Assembly: GCF_002104995.1 (NCBI RefSeq)
Contig: NW_024468279.1
Span: forward strand, 1 to 64,000
From: Linderina pennispora
Lineage: Eukaryota > Kickxellomycota > Kickxellomycetes > Kickxellales > Kickxellaceae
Direction of reading: 5' to 3'
DNA length: 64,000 nt
Both the position numbers and the translations under genes were made by a program. The notes under the pieces were generated by a model that worked only from the letters and a program-made list of their open reading frames with translations, was not told where the DNA came from and ran no database searches. This document shows positions 40,819-51,048 of the stretch, in pieces (position 1 is the stretch's first letter; each line of letters opens with the position of its first letter).

Positions 40819-42048
40819 ATGGACAATCAATTACAAGAATTAAGAGAGAAGGAGTGGAATGTGCTCTACACAACAAAGTGGCGATTTCTTGATGAAGACT
40901 GGTTAGTGCATAAACATCAGAAGTACTATAGGAGTGAAGCTCATGAAGTGAAAGAAATTAAGCTTATCAAAGATACACTTGTGATGCAACTTGGAATGAT
41001 CCCTGTGTTCTTCTTCCTAAATGTGTTGTTTAGTGGAAAGCAGTATCCATGTCCTTACAGAAATATTAAGAAAGGACTCTTGATTTTGTACCAGTTAGTT
41101 GCTGGGCTATCAATCAATGAGATGGAGAGGTTTATTCCTAAGAGCAGCTATCAGGTAATTCATAATATGTTCTATCTCTCAGAGTTAAGTGAGTTGAACA
41201 AGAAGCTCTCTCACTACTTGCACACAATGTTCTCCACTCCAGAACTAAGAGTGATCTCAGCAAAGATCCAGAATCCACAAGGGTTTAAGCATATTACTCT
41301 TATGCTTGATGGCCATGACTCACGAGCTCTACATAATGGTGCATACAAACCAAATCTTTATTCCTTCAAGCTGAAGAAGTCAGGATACAGAACACAAGTT
41401 TGCATTGATTTGAATGGAATGGTTGTCCTTGTTTCACCAACAGAGGAGTGTAAAGACCATCCAGATTCTAAGATGATTAAGAACATGTCACTATTGAAAT
41501 ACATCTCTCCAGTAGATTGTGTTGTTTTAGATGGTGGTTATCCTCAAAGTATTCTGGAGGAGTTAACAGAAGCAGAAGAGAATGAGAATTTTGGAATGCA
41601 TAACTTTTGCTTACCAGTTAGAAAGCCAAGAGGAACCAACTTAAGTGAGGCAGAGTTAGAATATAATAGCAAACTTGGGTCATTTAGATCAATGGTTGAG
41701 AGCACATTTGGAGAACTAGGTAACACATTTAAGAGACTTTCAAATAGAGAAGTTGTGAGAATTAGAAACACAACTATGTATAATGTGCAGTTTAAACTCT
41801 GTTGCTTACTCTACAATATGAAGAAGATCCTAGCAGCTAGTAAAGTTCCTGTTGAACATCACCACACACTTTGGGTTCTATCTAACTTTGACTACCCAAG
41901 CAACAACCAGGAGAGATCAACACATGCTGAAGTTGGAAGTAGTTTACAACAAAAAGTAGAACTAGATGCTTCAATGAGAGAACTACAAGATAGACTTATT
42001 CAAGCTAAAATTGATGAGTCAATGAACTTCTATGTAGACATGTCATAA
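40819..42048 (+). CDS. DDE transposase, HARBI1/DDE_Tnp_4-like, intact frame
   Basis: A 409-residue uninterrupted frame. The N-terminal half (about 1-165) includes an HTH-like LLILYQLVAGLSINEMERFI segment. The DDE nuclease follows: first Asp in ITLMLDGHDSR, second in DCVVLDGGYPQS, Glu in SMVESTFGELGNTFKRL. These match the D-x-T/H-D, ADxGY and E-x-x-FG-x-L-K patterns of PIF/Harbinger-type (DDE_Tnp_4) transposases. I chose the ATG at 40819 because no upstream ATG is in frame. It is the only intact transposase in the window and the best candidate to mobilise some of the elements around it. PIF/Harbinger elements normally carry a Myb-like second protein; here the neighbour is the 79-residue protein instead. 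Confidence 0.75.
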   Translation: MDNQLQELREKEWNVLYTTKWRFLDEDWLVHKHQKYYRSEAHEVKEIKLIKDTLVMQLGMIPVFFFLNVLFSGKQYPCPYRNIKKGLLILYQLVAGLSINEMERFIPKSSYQVIHNMFYLSELSELNKKLSHYLHTMFSTPELRVISAKIQNPQGFKHITLMLDGHDSRALHNGAYKPNLYSFKLKKSGYRTQVCIDLNGMVVLVSPTEECKDHPDSKMIKNMSLLKYISPVDCVVLDGGYPQSILEELTEAEENENFGMHNFCLPVRKPRGTNLSEAELEYNSKLGSFRSMVESTFGELGNTFKRLSNREVVRIRNTTMYNVQFKLCCLLYNMKKILAASKVPVEHHHTLWVLSNFDYPSNNQERSTHAEVGSSLQQKVELDASMRELQDRLIQAKIDESMNFYVDMS

Positions 42049-42109
42049 GTAACTTTTAAAATAGGAATTTTCAGTAAGAAATTTGCATTGATAGAAAATG
42101 CTTCAATAA

Positions 42110-42570
42110 GGAGGTCATTCATTGTTTGTTATCTGCACAACAATTATTTATACATGTTTAAACTATTGGCAATTTCAGTGAAATAAAAATTTCACCCAAA
42201 CCGCCATCGGCATCTTGGAAAAGTTTCAGTGAACATAATTTCCTTGTGGTTGCTTAGCCACATTTATTGAGATATTGACTTTTGTTGCCCAATGATAATT
42301 AACAACAAATGTTCAACTGTTTTTCTTTCTGGTTGAAATTATGTTCACTGAAACTTTTCCAAGACGCTGATGGCGGTTTGGGTGAAATGGCAAAAAAATA
42401 TTTGTATTTTTAAAATCAATTATACACACAAAAACATTCTGGACACAACAATTATAAATATCTGTTCCAAAAATATCTAGTAGTAAAAAATAGTTCTGAA
42501 AACGATTATTCAAATGACTAACTAACTAAATTGCAAACATCTAAAATTTATAAGTCCAGGAATGACCCCC
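42110..42570 (-). mobile_element. Hairpin element family 1, copy 3 (461 bp)
   Basis: Reverse orientation. On the plus strand it starts GGAGGTCATTCATTG and ends CCAGGAATGACCCCC. The palindrome lies at about 42190-42390. Read in element orientation, the loop direction agrees with copy 2. It sits between the DDE transposase gene and the second 79-residue gene, with no matching flanks. Confidence 0.85.
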
Positions 42571-42586
42571 GTTGTCATTTATTGCA

Positions 42587-42826
42587 ATGGGCCCATTCTA
42601 CACTTTCTTCACTACAAAACTTGCTGACCTTGATGAGCAAGAGAGAGAAAAGCTTGCACAACTGCTAACTAAGAATTTCAATATGAGCAGGAAATTGTCA
42701 GTATATATCAGAGCATGGATTGAGAGTGTTTCAGAAGATAGGGGTGTTACTATTAAGCATGTGTTTGATGTATGCAACTACAGTTATGCAGATATGGAAG
42801 TAATGGTTGCTAACTGCCCATTTTAA
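42587..42826 (+). CDS. 79-residue element protein, copy 2
   Basis: Homologue of the 40528-40767 protein and of exactly the same length: MGPFYTFFTTKLADL ... HVFDVCNYSYADMEVMVANCPF. Conserved positions include G2, F4, F7-F8, the E-x-E-R at 17-20, M33-S34, W44-I45, H58-V59, D61-V62-C63 and D69-M70-E71. Its stop (42824-42826) lies two bases from the predicted original stop of the convergent initiator-like gene (42831-42829), which shows how tightly the two genes are packed. Function unknown. Confidence 0.65.
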   Translation: MGPFYTFFTTKLADLDEQEREKLAQLLTKNFNMSRKLSVYIRAWIESVSEDRGVTIKHVFDVCNYSYADMEVMVANCPF

Positions 42827-42828
42827 AA

Positions 42829-45800
42829 CTAGATCCTTTCAGTATGGATAATACACTGAGTGGCAAAATTGAGTCACAAAAAATTTTTTCAACTTTTTGA
42901 TGCTATATCTTCATCATCAGCTAACGTAGATACTTCCATTCGATATATGTTCGATGGGGCTTGATATAGTATAAAAGCATGTAGTTGCATATTCTCTAAC
43001 TATTGTACTTCGCATGATATCGAAGCAATAGTAAAAAACTAGAAAAATTGGAGAGGCAAAAATTTGACTCACTTTGACTTCATAGTGTTATTTCTATACC
43101 ATATCAATATTCGAATAATGTGAAATCACTACCTATAACTCTTCTTCACTCACTCTTCCATATAAATATCTCATTCATATCGTTGCTCAACTACACGTAG
43201 TACTATCATGTATTCAATATACGAAGAAAAATTATGAAGGAAATGATCAACGCTTCAGCGCTGCCATCACTCTTATGGATGTTGATTGCATAGTTGATAT
43301 TCGCGTGATTTGTACTCAACGATGACAAGAAATGAGCTTGATAGCTAGTTCACTGATGGAGTAATCAACTATAAATGATGTGCAACTACACTTATGCTCT
43401 CTATTGAAGCAATGTAATTCTATGACATGATTTTTTATAGTATCAGTATATAGATAGGTAGAGAGGTTACTACTGTGGCTATCCACTCTATACTATGAGA
43501 TATCTATATGTAACCTCTGTGCCTAATGATAAGCCATTTAATCTGAATTACAAATATTACAACTTTCTTGATCTTTCTTTATGCAGCTCCTTCCAATCAA
43601 ATACATAATGGATCAAATCAAATATACTTGCTATACAAAGCACATGCCCCACAGGAGACACTGAGAATGAAATATCTGAATGAATATACTCTATTCTGCC
43701 AAAAATAAGAAGAAAATCAGAATCTATGAACAATAGAAAAAGTAGATTCTGAGTTTAGAGTAGTGTATCTCTATACAGCTATGGCTATTGCTTCCTTAGT
43801 AGAGGGGGATGTGACATACTGACCAGTGTGTATATGATGATATAAAACATACCTTGATTACATACCTATGATAAGCAGTAGGAGAGTGCAAAGATTATGT
43901 CCAAAGTATTCATTATCACATAAATAGCAAATTAGGCTACCAGTTGGCTAGATATGAATACTGTTTCTACTGTATGATGATCAGTGTAGTTCCCTAGATA
44001 TGATGCGCTACTCACATATAGGGCTTCATTATGAGTATGATCAGATAAAGGCCAAAATTCATCATGATTGGCACCTACATTGCGTTGGCTTAGGAAATTA
44101 TATATATGTAAGTAAATGAAACCGTTGATTCATGGGTAGTGAACTCGATGCCTGTGCGTATCGCTGCAGTCAAAAAAACTTATGGTGTCTATGCTAATTA
44201 GTGAGAAAAAAATCGACGAATTTTGTGAGCAAAACTGAGTCAAAATATTTTATTTTTAAAGAGCCAATTTCTCACTTATTTCAAGAGTGATAAGCACATA
44301 ACTACATGAAATAGATTAGTGCATGACATACACCATGATTTAATTTTATCATATTCAATGAACGTCGTTTTGAGAAATTATTTAAGATTTTCGATGATTT
44401 TGATTTTTGTGACTCAATTTTGCCACTCAGTGTACGATTATGAATTCTAGTTACTTTAAGTACCACTTCTTGACTTGGTTCACCAATAATAGAAGCAATA
44501 TATTCTCCAAATGGACTACTTGCTTGTATTTTGATATGAGTGTGAGTACTGCTAACTACTTCATTATGAATCATATAGATATCTAGGTAGTAGAATGGCA
44601 ACCCTCTAAAAGTATATAAGAAATAATGACTAACTAGGAACTCATCTCCAGCATGAAGTATGTTATAAGCAACTTTGTATCTAGCTGGCCTAAGATCAGT
44701 ATTTTCTCTTATGTATGTGGGTTCTAGATCATCAAGTTCAATGTTGCTGATATCAGCAATAAGATCATCTATTCCTAGGTTATCAGTATCCTCACTAACA
44801 CTTGAGAGAGTTGAGAGACAAACTTTCTCTCTTGCTTGTTGAGCAGTCAGCCAATCAATGTGCATTCCACAATAGTTAACAAGTCCCATTTCAGCAAATG
44901 TATGTTGTTGCCTTTCTCTTGAAGCAACAGGCCAGAAAGAATTCCTCTGACTTGGAACAATGGTGATATTTGTGCCATCTCTTCTTAGAACAACTTCTGA
45001 TTCAAGAGGACCACTGCTGGTGGCATATGTTAGAAGAACAGTTGGGTGCCCATTAAATGTAAGATTGGAAACAACAGTCATCACATCCTCATTCTCTTTC
45101 AACTTTTTAGCTATTCCTTGTTTCTTCTTAGTTGTCCTATTGAACCAATGGCAGTAACCAAGAGCATGTTCCTTATGGAAGTAAATGCATAACATATGTT
45201 TGGTATGAATCTGATCAACTAGTGCCATCCACTGCTTCTCATAAGATGTTGCAAATGTCCTACAATCACTAAGAAACTCCAGTGTACTAGCAATTAAGTT
45301 TGTGTTCCATTCTACTTCTTTCAACTTAGGAGAGTGAACAGTAAGCTCAAGCCTCATTAATCCTTCATTCCTACAAGCAACAAGTGTTTCACCAAATTGC
45401 TGAGAAGTTGGCATCACTAGCTCTGATAGCTTAGAAGTAAGTTGATTATGAACCTCACCACTTTCTAGAAGTTGAACAAATTTATTATACAACTTGTTCC
45501 TAATTTTTATTTCATCTTCTTCCGTAAACCAGCTAATGCAGTTTGCTCCAACTTTATCTTTATCATCAAGAATATCATTGCTACTGATTCCAGTATCAAG
45601 AAGAAATTCCTTAATCACAGCCCTAGAAGATATGTTTAGACAATCCATTGTAATATCATAGTTCAGAAGAAATACATGTTCTTGATGCATCCTAAGAAAG
45701 ATATCAGTTAGTGCAGGATCAGCTATTGCAACATTTGGAGCAGAGACTTTGTATACAGAGACTTTACCATTTCTCATACTTATCATGCACTTCATATACT

Positions 45801-46044
45801 TAAATCTGTATCCATCACCAAAAACTCTATGCAATCTATCAAATGGGGTAATATTGTTAATCTGATCTATAAGAGCATATGATTCTGGTATCTCAACAAC
45901 ACATGAATCCATAAAGATATCAGATTGCTGAACAAATCCTTGTTGTTCAATGCCATTACTAGTATATCTTGCATCAGATATATCAGGCATATTATCTCTA
46001 TTCTTCAACTCCAGTCCCAAAAGGGAGTTAAGATGTACTCCCAA
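42829..46044 (-). pseudogene. Replication-initiator-like protein, copy 2, 3' end displaced by Tc1
   Basis: Long frame from 46044 down to 44433, interrupted by Tc1 copy E; precise removal continues it eight codons to a TAG at 42831-42829. Upstream it is cut by a hairpin element, so the original start is unknown; the present ATG (46053) is supplied by that element's end. Key features: NYDITMDCLNIS (about residues 130-142), NCISWFT, IKIRNKLYNKFVQLLESGEV with a candidate catalytic Tyr, LMRLELTVHS, then CRTFATSYEKQW and YCHWFNR. The order Asp-rich strand, Tyr in YNK, then RxE resembles rolling-circle replication initiators of the Rep_trans and phage gpII type. No helicase domain and no classical HUH motif seen. 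Assignment is an inference. Confidence 0.6.
42854..44432 (+). mobile_element. Tc1-like element, copy E, in the 3' end of the initiator-like gene
   Basis: 1,579 bp with CACTGAGTGGCAAAATTGAG termini and TA duplication (42852-42853 and 44433-44434). The transposase remnant is limited to the C-terminal tail near 44130-44200. Same subfamily as copy B. Confidence 0.9.
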
Positions 46045-46441
46045 GGAGGCCATTCACAAATATAAAAATTTAAAGAAACTAAATATCTATTAGCAGAATA
46101 ACCAATTAACAAATATGAAATCAATTACTAGCAGTAGATAAATATTTTAAAATACAGAATGTTTAGCAGTGGCCAAAAAGATTCTAGCAACTAGATTAAC
46201 AAAGAAACAAAGATGCCAAATATGGTGCTTCTCTGAAACCCCCTTCGGCATCCTGAAAAATTTCAGTTGATACACAATTAATATGCTTCTACTGAGATAG
46301 AGGCTGCGTCCCGAGAAATCAACTGAAATTTTTCAGGATGCTGAAGGGGGTTTCGGAGAAGCACCATATTTGGCATCTGAACAAGAAAACAAGAAAAATT
46401 TTAAGAATTATTAAATAGTTAACAAACTCTGGCTGATCTCC
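46045..46441 (+). mobile_element. Hairpin element family 2, copy 2 (397 bp)
   Basis: Same length and almost identical to the 35923 copy, including the near-perfect 60-bp palindrome arms (one difference, GATGCTGAAG for GATGCCGAAG). It interrupts the 5' part of the initiator-like gene copy 2. On the minus strand its terminal ATGGCCTCC reads in frame into that gene. Confidence 0.88.
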
Positions 46442-46459
46442 AAACTCTAGCTGATCTCC
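46442..46459 (+). repeat. Tandem duplication of the hairpin element 3' end
   Basis: AAACTCTAGCTGATCTCC repeats the last 18 bases of the preceding element with one change. It could be the trace of a second, deleted insertion or of imprecise end processing. Confidence 0.75.
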
Positions 46460-47476
46460 ATTTTTATAACATGATTTTTTATAGTATCAGTATATAGATA
46501 GGTAGAGTGGTTACTACTGTGGCTATCCACTCTATATTGTGAGATATCTATATGTAACCTCTGTGCCTAATGATAAGCCATTTAATCTGAATCACAAATT
46601 TTTCAACTTTCTTAATCCTTCTTTAAGCAGCGATTTCTGATCAAATACATAATAGTTCAAATCAAATGTTCTTGCTATACAAAGTACATGCCCTACTGGT
46701 GACAGTGGGAATGAAAAATCCTAATCAATATACTCAATTCTGCCAACATTGAGAGGAAAACTAGATTCTAAGAAAATCAGAAAAAGTAGATTTTGAGTTT
46801 AGTAAAGTGTATCTCTATACAGCTGTGGCTATTGCTTCCTTAGTAGAGGGGGATATGACATGCTGACCAGTGTGCATATGATAGTATATAACTTACCTTG
46901 ATTACACACTTAGGATATGCAGTGGGAGAGTGCAAAGATTATGTCAGAAGCAGTTTCTATTACATAAATGGCAATTTGGGTTATAAATTGACTAGGTGTG
47001 TGAGCTGTTTCTATTGTACGATGGTCAGTGGCATCCCCTAGATATGATGCGCTACTCACATATAGGGCTTCATTATAAGTATGATCTGATAAAGGCCAAA
47101 ATTCATCGTTTTTGGCACCTATGTTGCATTGGTCTAGGAAATTGTACATGAGAAAGTAAATGAAACTGCTTATTCGTGGCTAGTGAACTCGATGCCTGGG
47201 CGTATCGCTGCAGTCAAAAAATCCTATGGTGGCTATGCTAGTTGTTGAGAAATAAATTGACAAATTTTTGCTAGCAAAACAGAGTCAAAAATATATTTTT
47301 CAAAAAGTCAATATCACGATTATTTCGAGAGCTATAGGCATGCAACTACATATAATAGATTAGTGCATGGTATGCACTACGAATTATTTTTGTCAAGTGC
47401 AATGCATATCGCTATGAGAAATTATTATAGATTTCTGAAGATTTTCATTTTTGTGACTCAATTTTGCCGCCCAGTG
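46460..47476 (+). mobile_element. Tc1-like element, copy F, 5'-truncated
   Basis: Lacks about the first 570 bp. It begins at ACATGATTTTTTATAGTATC and ends with the terminus ACTCAATTTTGCCGCCCAGTG followed by TA. Closest to copies A and D. The 5' truncation coincides with the hairpin element and its duplicated end. Confidence 0.8.
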
Positions 47477-47921
47477 TATGACAATTTTGCAAATACCTTT
47501 TCTAATAAGCACCAAGAAATAATGCAGTTCTATTTTGAACCACGTGAATACAGATGCACCAGGGACAAACTTCAGTATATGGCAGCAAGCAGTACTTCGG
47601 CATAAGTCATGATAAATAGCTGTCACATCCGCACCTAACATTTTATATACTGGAGTGGCTGCTCCTGCTAGGTAAAACGCCTCAAATACTGACAGAGGAG
47701 TCTCGAAGGCCTGCCATCACTTCCAAGTCTAGAAAAGTTGCCTAGTCAACTGCGGATGGGGCGCACATAGTGGAAAGCGGGGTCTCGATTTCTCATCATG
47801 AGCGACCAGCAAATGGAATTGCATGCATGTGATGTACATTTGTGAAGAATGCAACTGCGGACACCGCTATTTTCACACTATACGCGTCAGCACTGGGCCA
47901 CATGACCATGCCAGAATCATT

Positions 47922-47927
47922 TATAAA
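47922..47927 (+). promoter_or_regulatory. Candidate TATA box for polyubiquitin
   Basis: TATAAA about 125 bp upstream of the start codon, followed by a pyrimidine-rich initiator-like stretch (CTTTCTTCATCTCTACC). Confidence 0.6.
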
Positions 47928-48027
47928 GTGCCTTTCCGTCTCAACCGCCGCGCCGCCTTTCTTCATCTCTACCGCTTCATTTTTCTCCCAAGAATATCAC
48001 CTTTAAACTACACCAACATCCCAGTAG

Positions 48028-48741
<714 letters not shown>

Positions 48742-49443
48742 GCCCGAGCGTAGTGCTACTTCATCTCCCAATGGCCAGCGCGCTTTTAGGCAGCATGGGC
48801 TTTCTGGAAGTGTTTCACAATGTCTGAGAATGTCCTGGAACTGTGAAGACTGCGAATGCAGCCTCCCCAGCTTGTGAACCTCGCAATAAATTCTACTACT
48901 ATCACTGTGCTGCGAATGTGATTTTCTGTCCGCTATGACGGAGCCTTGATCAACCGATAAATGTGCAGGCGATGTCGACAGCGACGGTTCGAAATTGCTG
49001 CTGCGGTCCGAGGTGATCCGCATCAAACGCTGGTAGTGCCGTGGTCTGATGTTGTGGACATGTACTGCCCAAAAATAGGCGCCGAGGGATGTGGGCCGCT
49101 CTGTGTGGACAGTGGCGATGTTGTGTGCCCGCAAAAAAAATACATGTTGCTGGAGGTTGTTGACACGATCGTGCTTTGCCAAGAGCAGCGGTGGCGGGCA
49201 GCTGGGCAATTTTGCATAAATAAATTGCGCGATTCTCGCCTCCCACAGCCCAGCCAACCACAAAGCGCACGCATTCCCAACACTTGATGAGCAACTAGCC
49301 GCTGCCGCCAACACTTTCTCCTCCCTTATCCCCTATTTCCACACTCTTATTTTCCTTTGCAATTTTGTCGTGACCCTTTAGCACAACACAACACACCACG
49401 CAACACCACCGCTTCCACACCCCACCACCGGCTTTCACTCAAA
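48742..49443. other. Intergenic between polyubiquitin and the bZIP gene
   Basis: A polyadenylation-type AATAAA occurs at about 48887. From 49200 on, an AT-rich CATAAATAAATT and a CT/CA-rich leader precede the bZIP start codon. No gene recognised. Confidence 0.45.
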
Positions 49444-50606
49444 ATGTCCAACACCTGTGTTTCCCCAAACAAGGCAGGCGAGGGCTCCGGCATTGGCAGT
49501 GGTGCTGTTGGCGTTGGTAAGAGCAGCGCGGGCAAGCGCAAGCACTCGATGGTCGTGCTCACATCAGGGGCCGAGATCGACCTCAACGACCTGCCGCCGC
49601 CTCGGCCTGGCCGGCCCTCAGGCAAGACGCCGCAGGACCCGGCAATGCAGGAAGCCCGTAAGCGGGCCCGTGTTCTGCGCAACCGTGCGGCGGCACAGCT
49701 GTCTCGCGAGAAGAAGCGCCAGCATGTCGAGTCGCTCGAGAACGAGAACGCCGAGCTGCGGGCCAAGAACGCCGAGCTCGAGCAACGGCTGACAAAGGCC
49801 GAGACGAGCAACCTCGAGCTATCGAGCAAGCTGGACTCGCTGGCGCAGCAGCTGCAGTCGCTTCAGAGCCTGATTCTGGGCAGTGCAGCACCCGTTGCTG
49901 CCGGAGTCGATGCTCCGGCAGCGGCGGCAGCCATCTCGCAAGCAGCAACGCCGGGCATGTGGAGCAGCCTGCCCACGCCTATGGCAGCATCGCCGCTCAA
50001 CCAGCCGCTGGCCCAGCTTGGCCTGTCGCCCGGCGATGCCTCTTTTTCTCTTACCAGCGCCGATCTCTCAAACAACACCATCTCACGCACCCCATCCTCA
50101 GCCACAGTCGCCATGAGCGCGACATCGTCGTCGCAGTCGCCCTCGCTGGGCACTGCTCTGTCGTCGATTCCGAGCACCAACACTAGCACCTCTGAGTCCA
50201 CCACAGCAGCCACGGAGCTGTTCCCTGGCGTTGCTCGCACCACAACACTCACCAGCAAGGGCTTGTCCGAGTCGGCAGTACTCGAACAGTCGGGCACGTC
50301 GCACATTTACTGTGTGAAGCCCGATTCTCAGCAGCGGATGCCTTTGCAGTTTTCGGTGAGTTTGGGTCGCAAGCAGCCGGGGACATGCTCCTCAACCAGT
50401 TCATCGACGAGCTGGCGGCAGCAGGTAGTGGACACGGCAGTGCAGGCGATTGTCTCGGCGTCGGCAACGAGCAGCCCACAGGCGGTCTGGACGATCTTTT
50501 GCGCCTTGTGGTGGATCCTGTGCCAAAGTGGGGGGTGGATCAGTCGGCACCAGGCGTCGCAAATTGCGCGTGGGGTTTTGGACCATCCTCAGCAAGCACG
50601 CATTAG
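49444..50606 (+). CDS. bZIP transcription factor, Hac1/XBP1-like, with a frame switch
   Basis: Begins MSNTCVSPNKAG. The basic region (about residues 72-92) reads KRARVLRNRAAAQLSREKKR, with the N-x-x-A-A-x-x-S-R core and QSREKKR-like form of fungal Hac1 unfolded-protein-response factors. A leucine-zipper coiled coil follows (about 95-145). Ser/Thr/Ala-rich sequence continues in the same frame to about 50345. Beyond that, host-like codon use moves to another frame, which reads GDMLLNQFIDELAAAG ... GGLDDLLRLVVDP and stops at 50606. The original frame runs on to 50835 with un-protein-like sequence. Reaching the second frame needs removal of 3n+2 bases or one missing base. A 20-nt Ire1-type intron ending at CAG/CCGG (357-376 of 50000) would do it; a one-base sequencing error would too. 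Confidence 0.65.
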
Positions 50607-51048
50607 CAAGGCGCCGCGCGGGCTGGCAGTTGTTGCCAGCTGGCTTGCAGCCGGGACCAAGACAGCAAGGGCGCTGCGGCGCGTCGCTGGTGATGGCCCG
50701 GTGGACCAGGTCAGGGCATTGGTTGCCCGGCTGAGCGTGGCCATGAAGGCCGTCGAGGGCAGCGCAAAGTACCGCCGGCGCGGCCGACAGCCGGGCGACA
50801 AAAGCATGTATACTTTGTCTCAGAAAATCTCTTAGCAACACTTTGTCGTTTTTCATTTAATCCAGTCATTGATCTCTTGGTGTAATTGCGGAGGCGATCA
50901 AAGCCACGCATTTTTTGAATTTGGAAAAAATCTCTGCTGGTGCTGTTGGCTGTCTGTCCGCCTCTTGTGCTCAACAACCCACTTCAGCCCCTCAGTATTG
51001 ACACAATTACCAGTTATTCGAATCCAACAGCTCCAGACATAGACAGGC

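Larger units (their letters stand above)
30300..47640. mobile_element. AT-rich nested transposon island
   Basis: Some 17 kb of low-GC DNA between two compact GC-rich gene blocks. It consists of six Tc1-like copies, at least five hairpin elements and two copies of a replication-initiator/79-residue-protein module, one with a DDE transposase. Nesting is extensive: Tc1 copies interrupt the initiator-like genes, and hairpin elements interrupt both Tc1 and initiator sequences. No host gene is recognised inside. Confidence 0.85.

Noticed and set aside
50607-50835. Original-frame C-terminus of the bZIP gene
   Set aside because: Codon use and composition (clusters of Trp/Cys/Arg) are unlike the neighbouring genes, whereas the alternative frame before 50606 is host-like.
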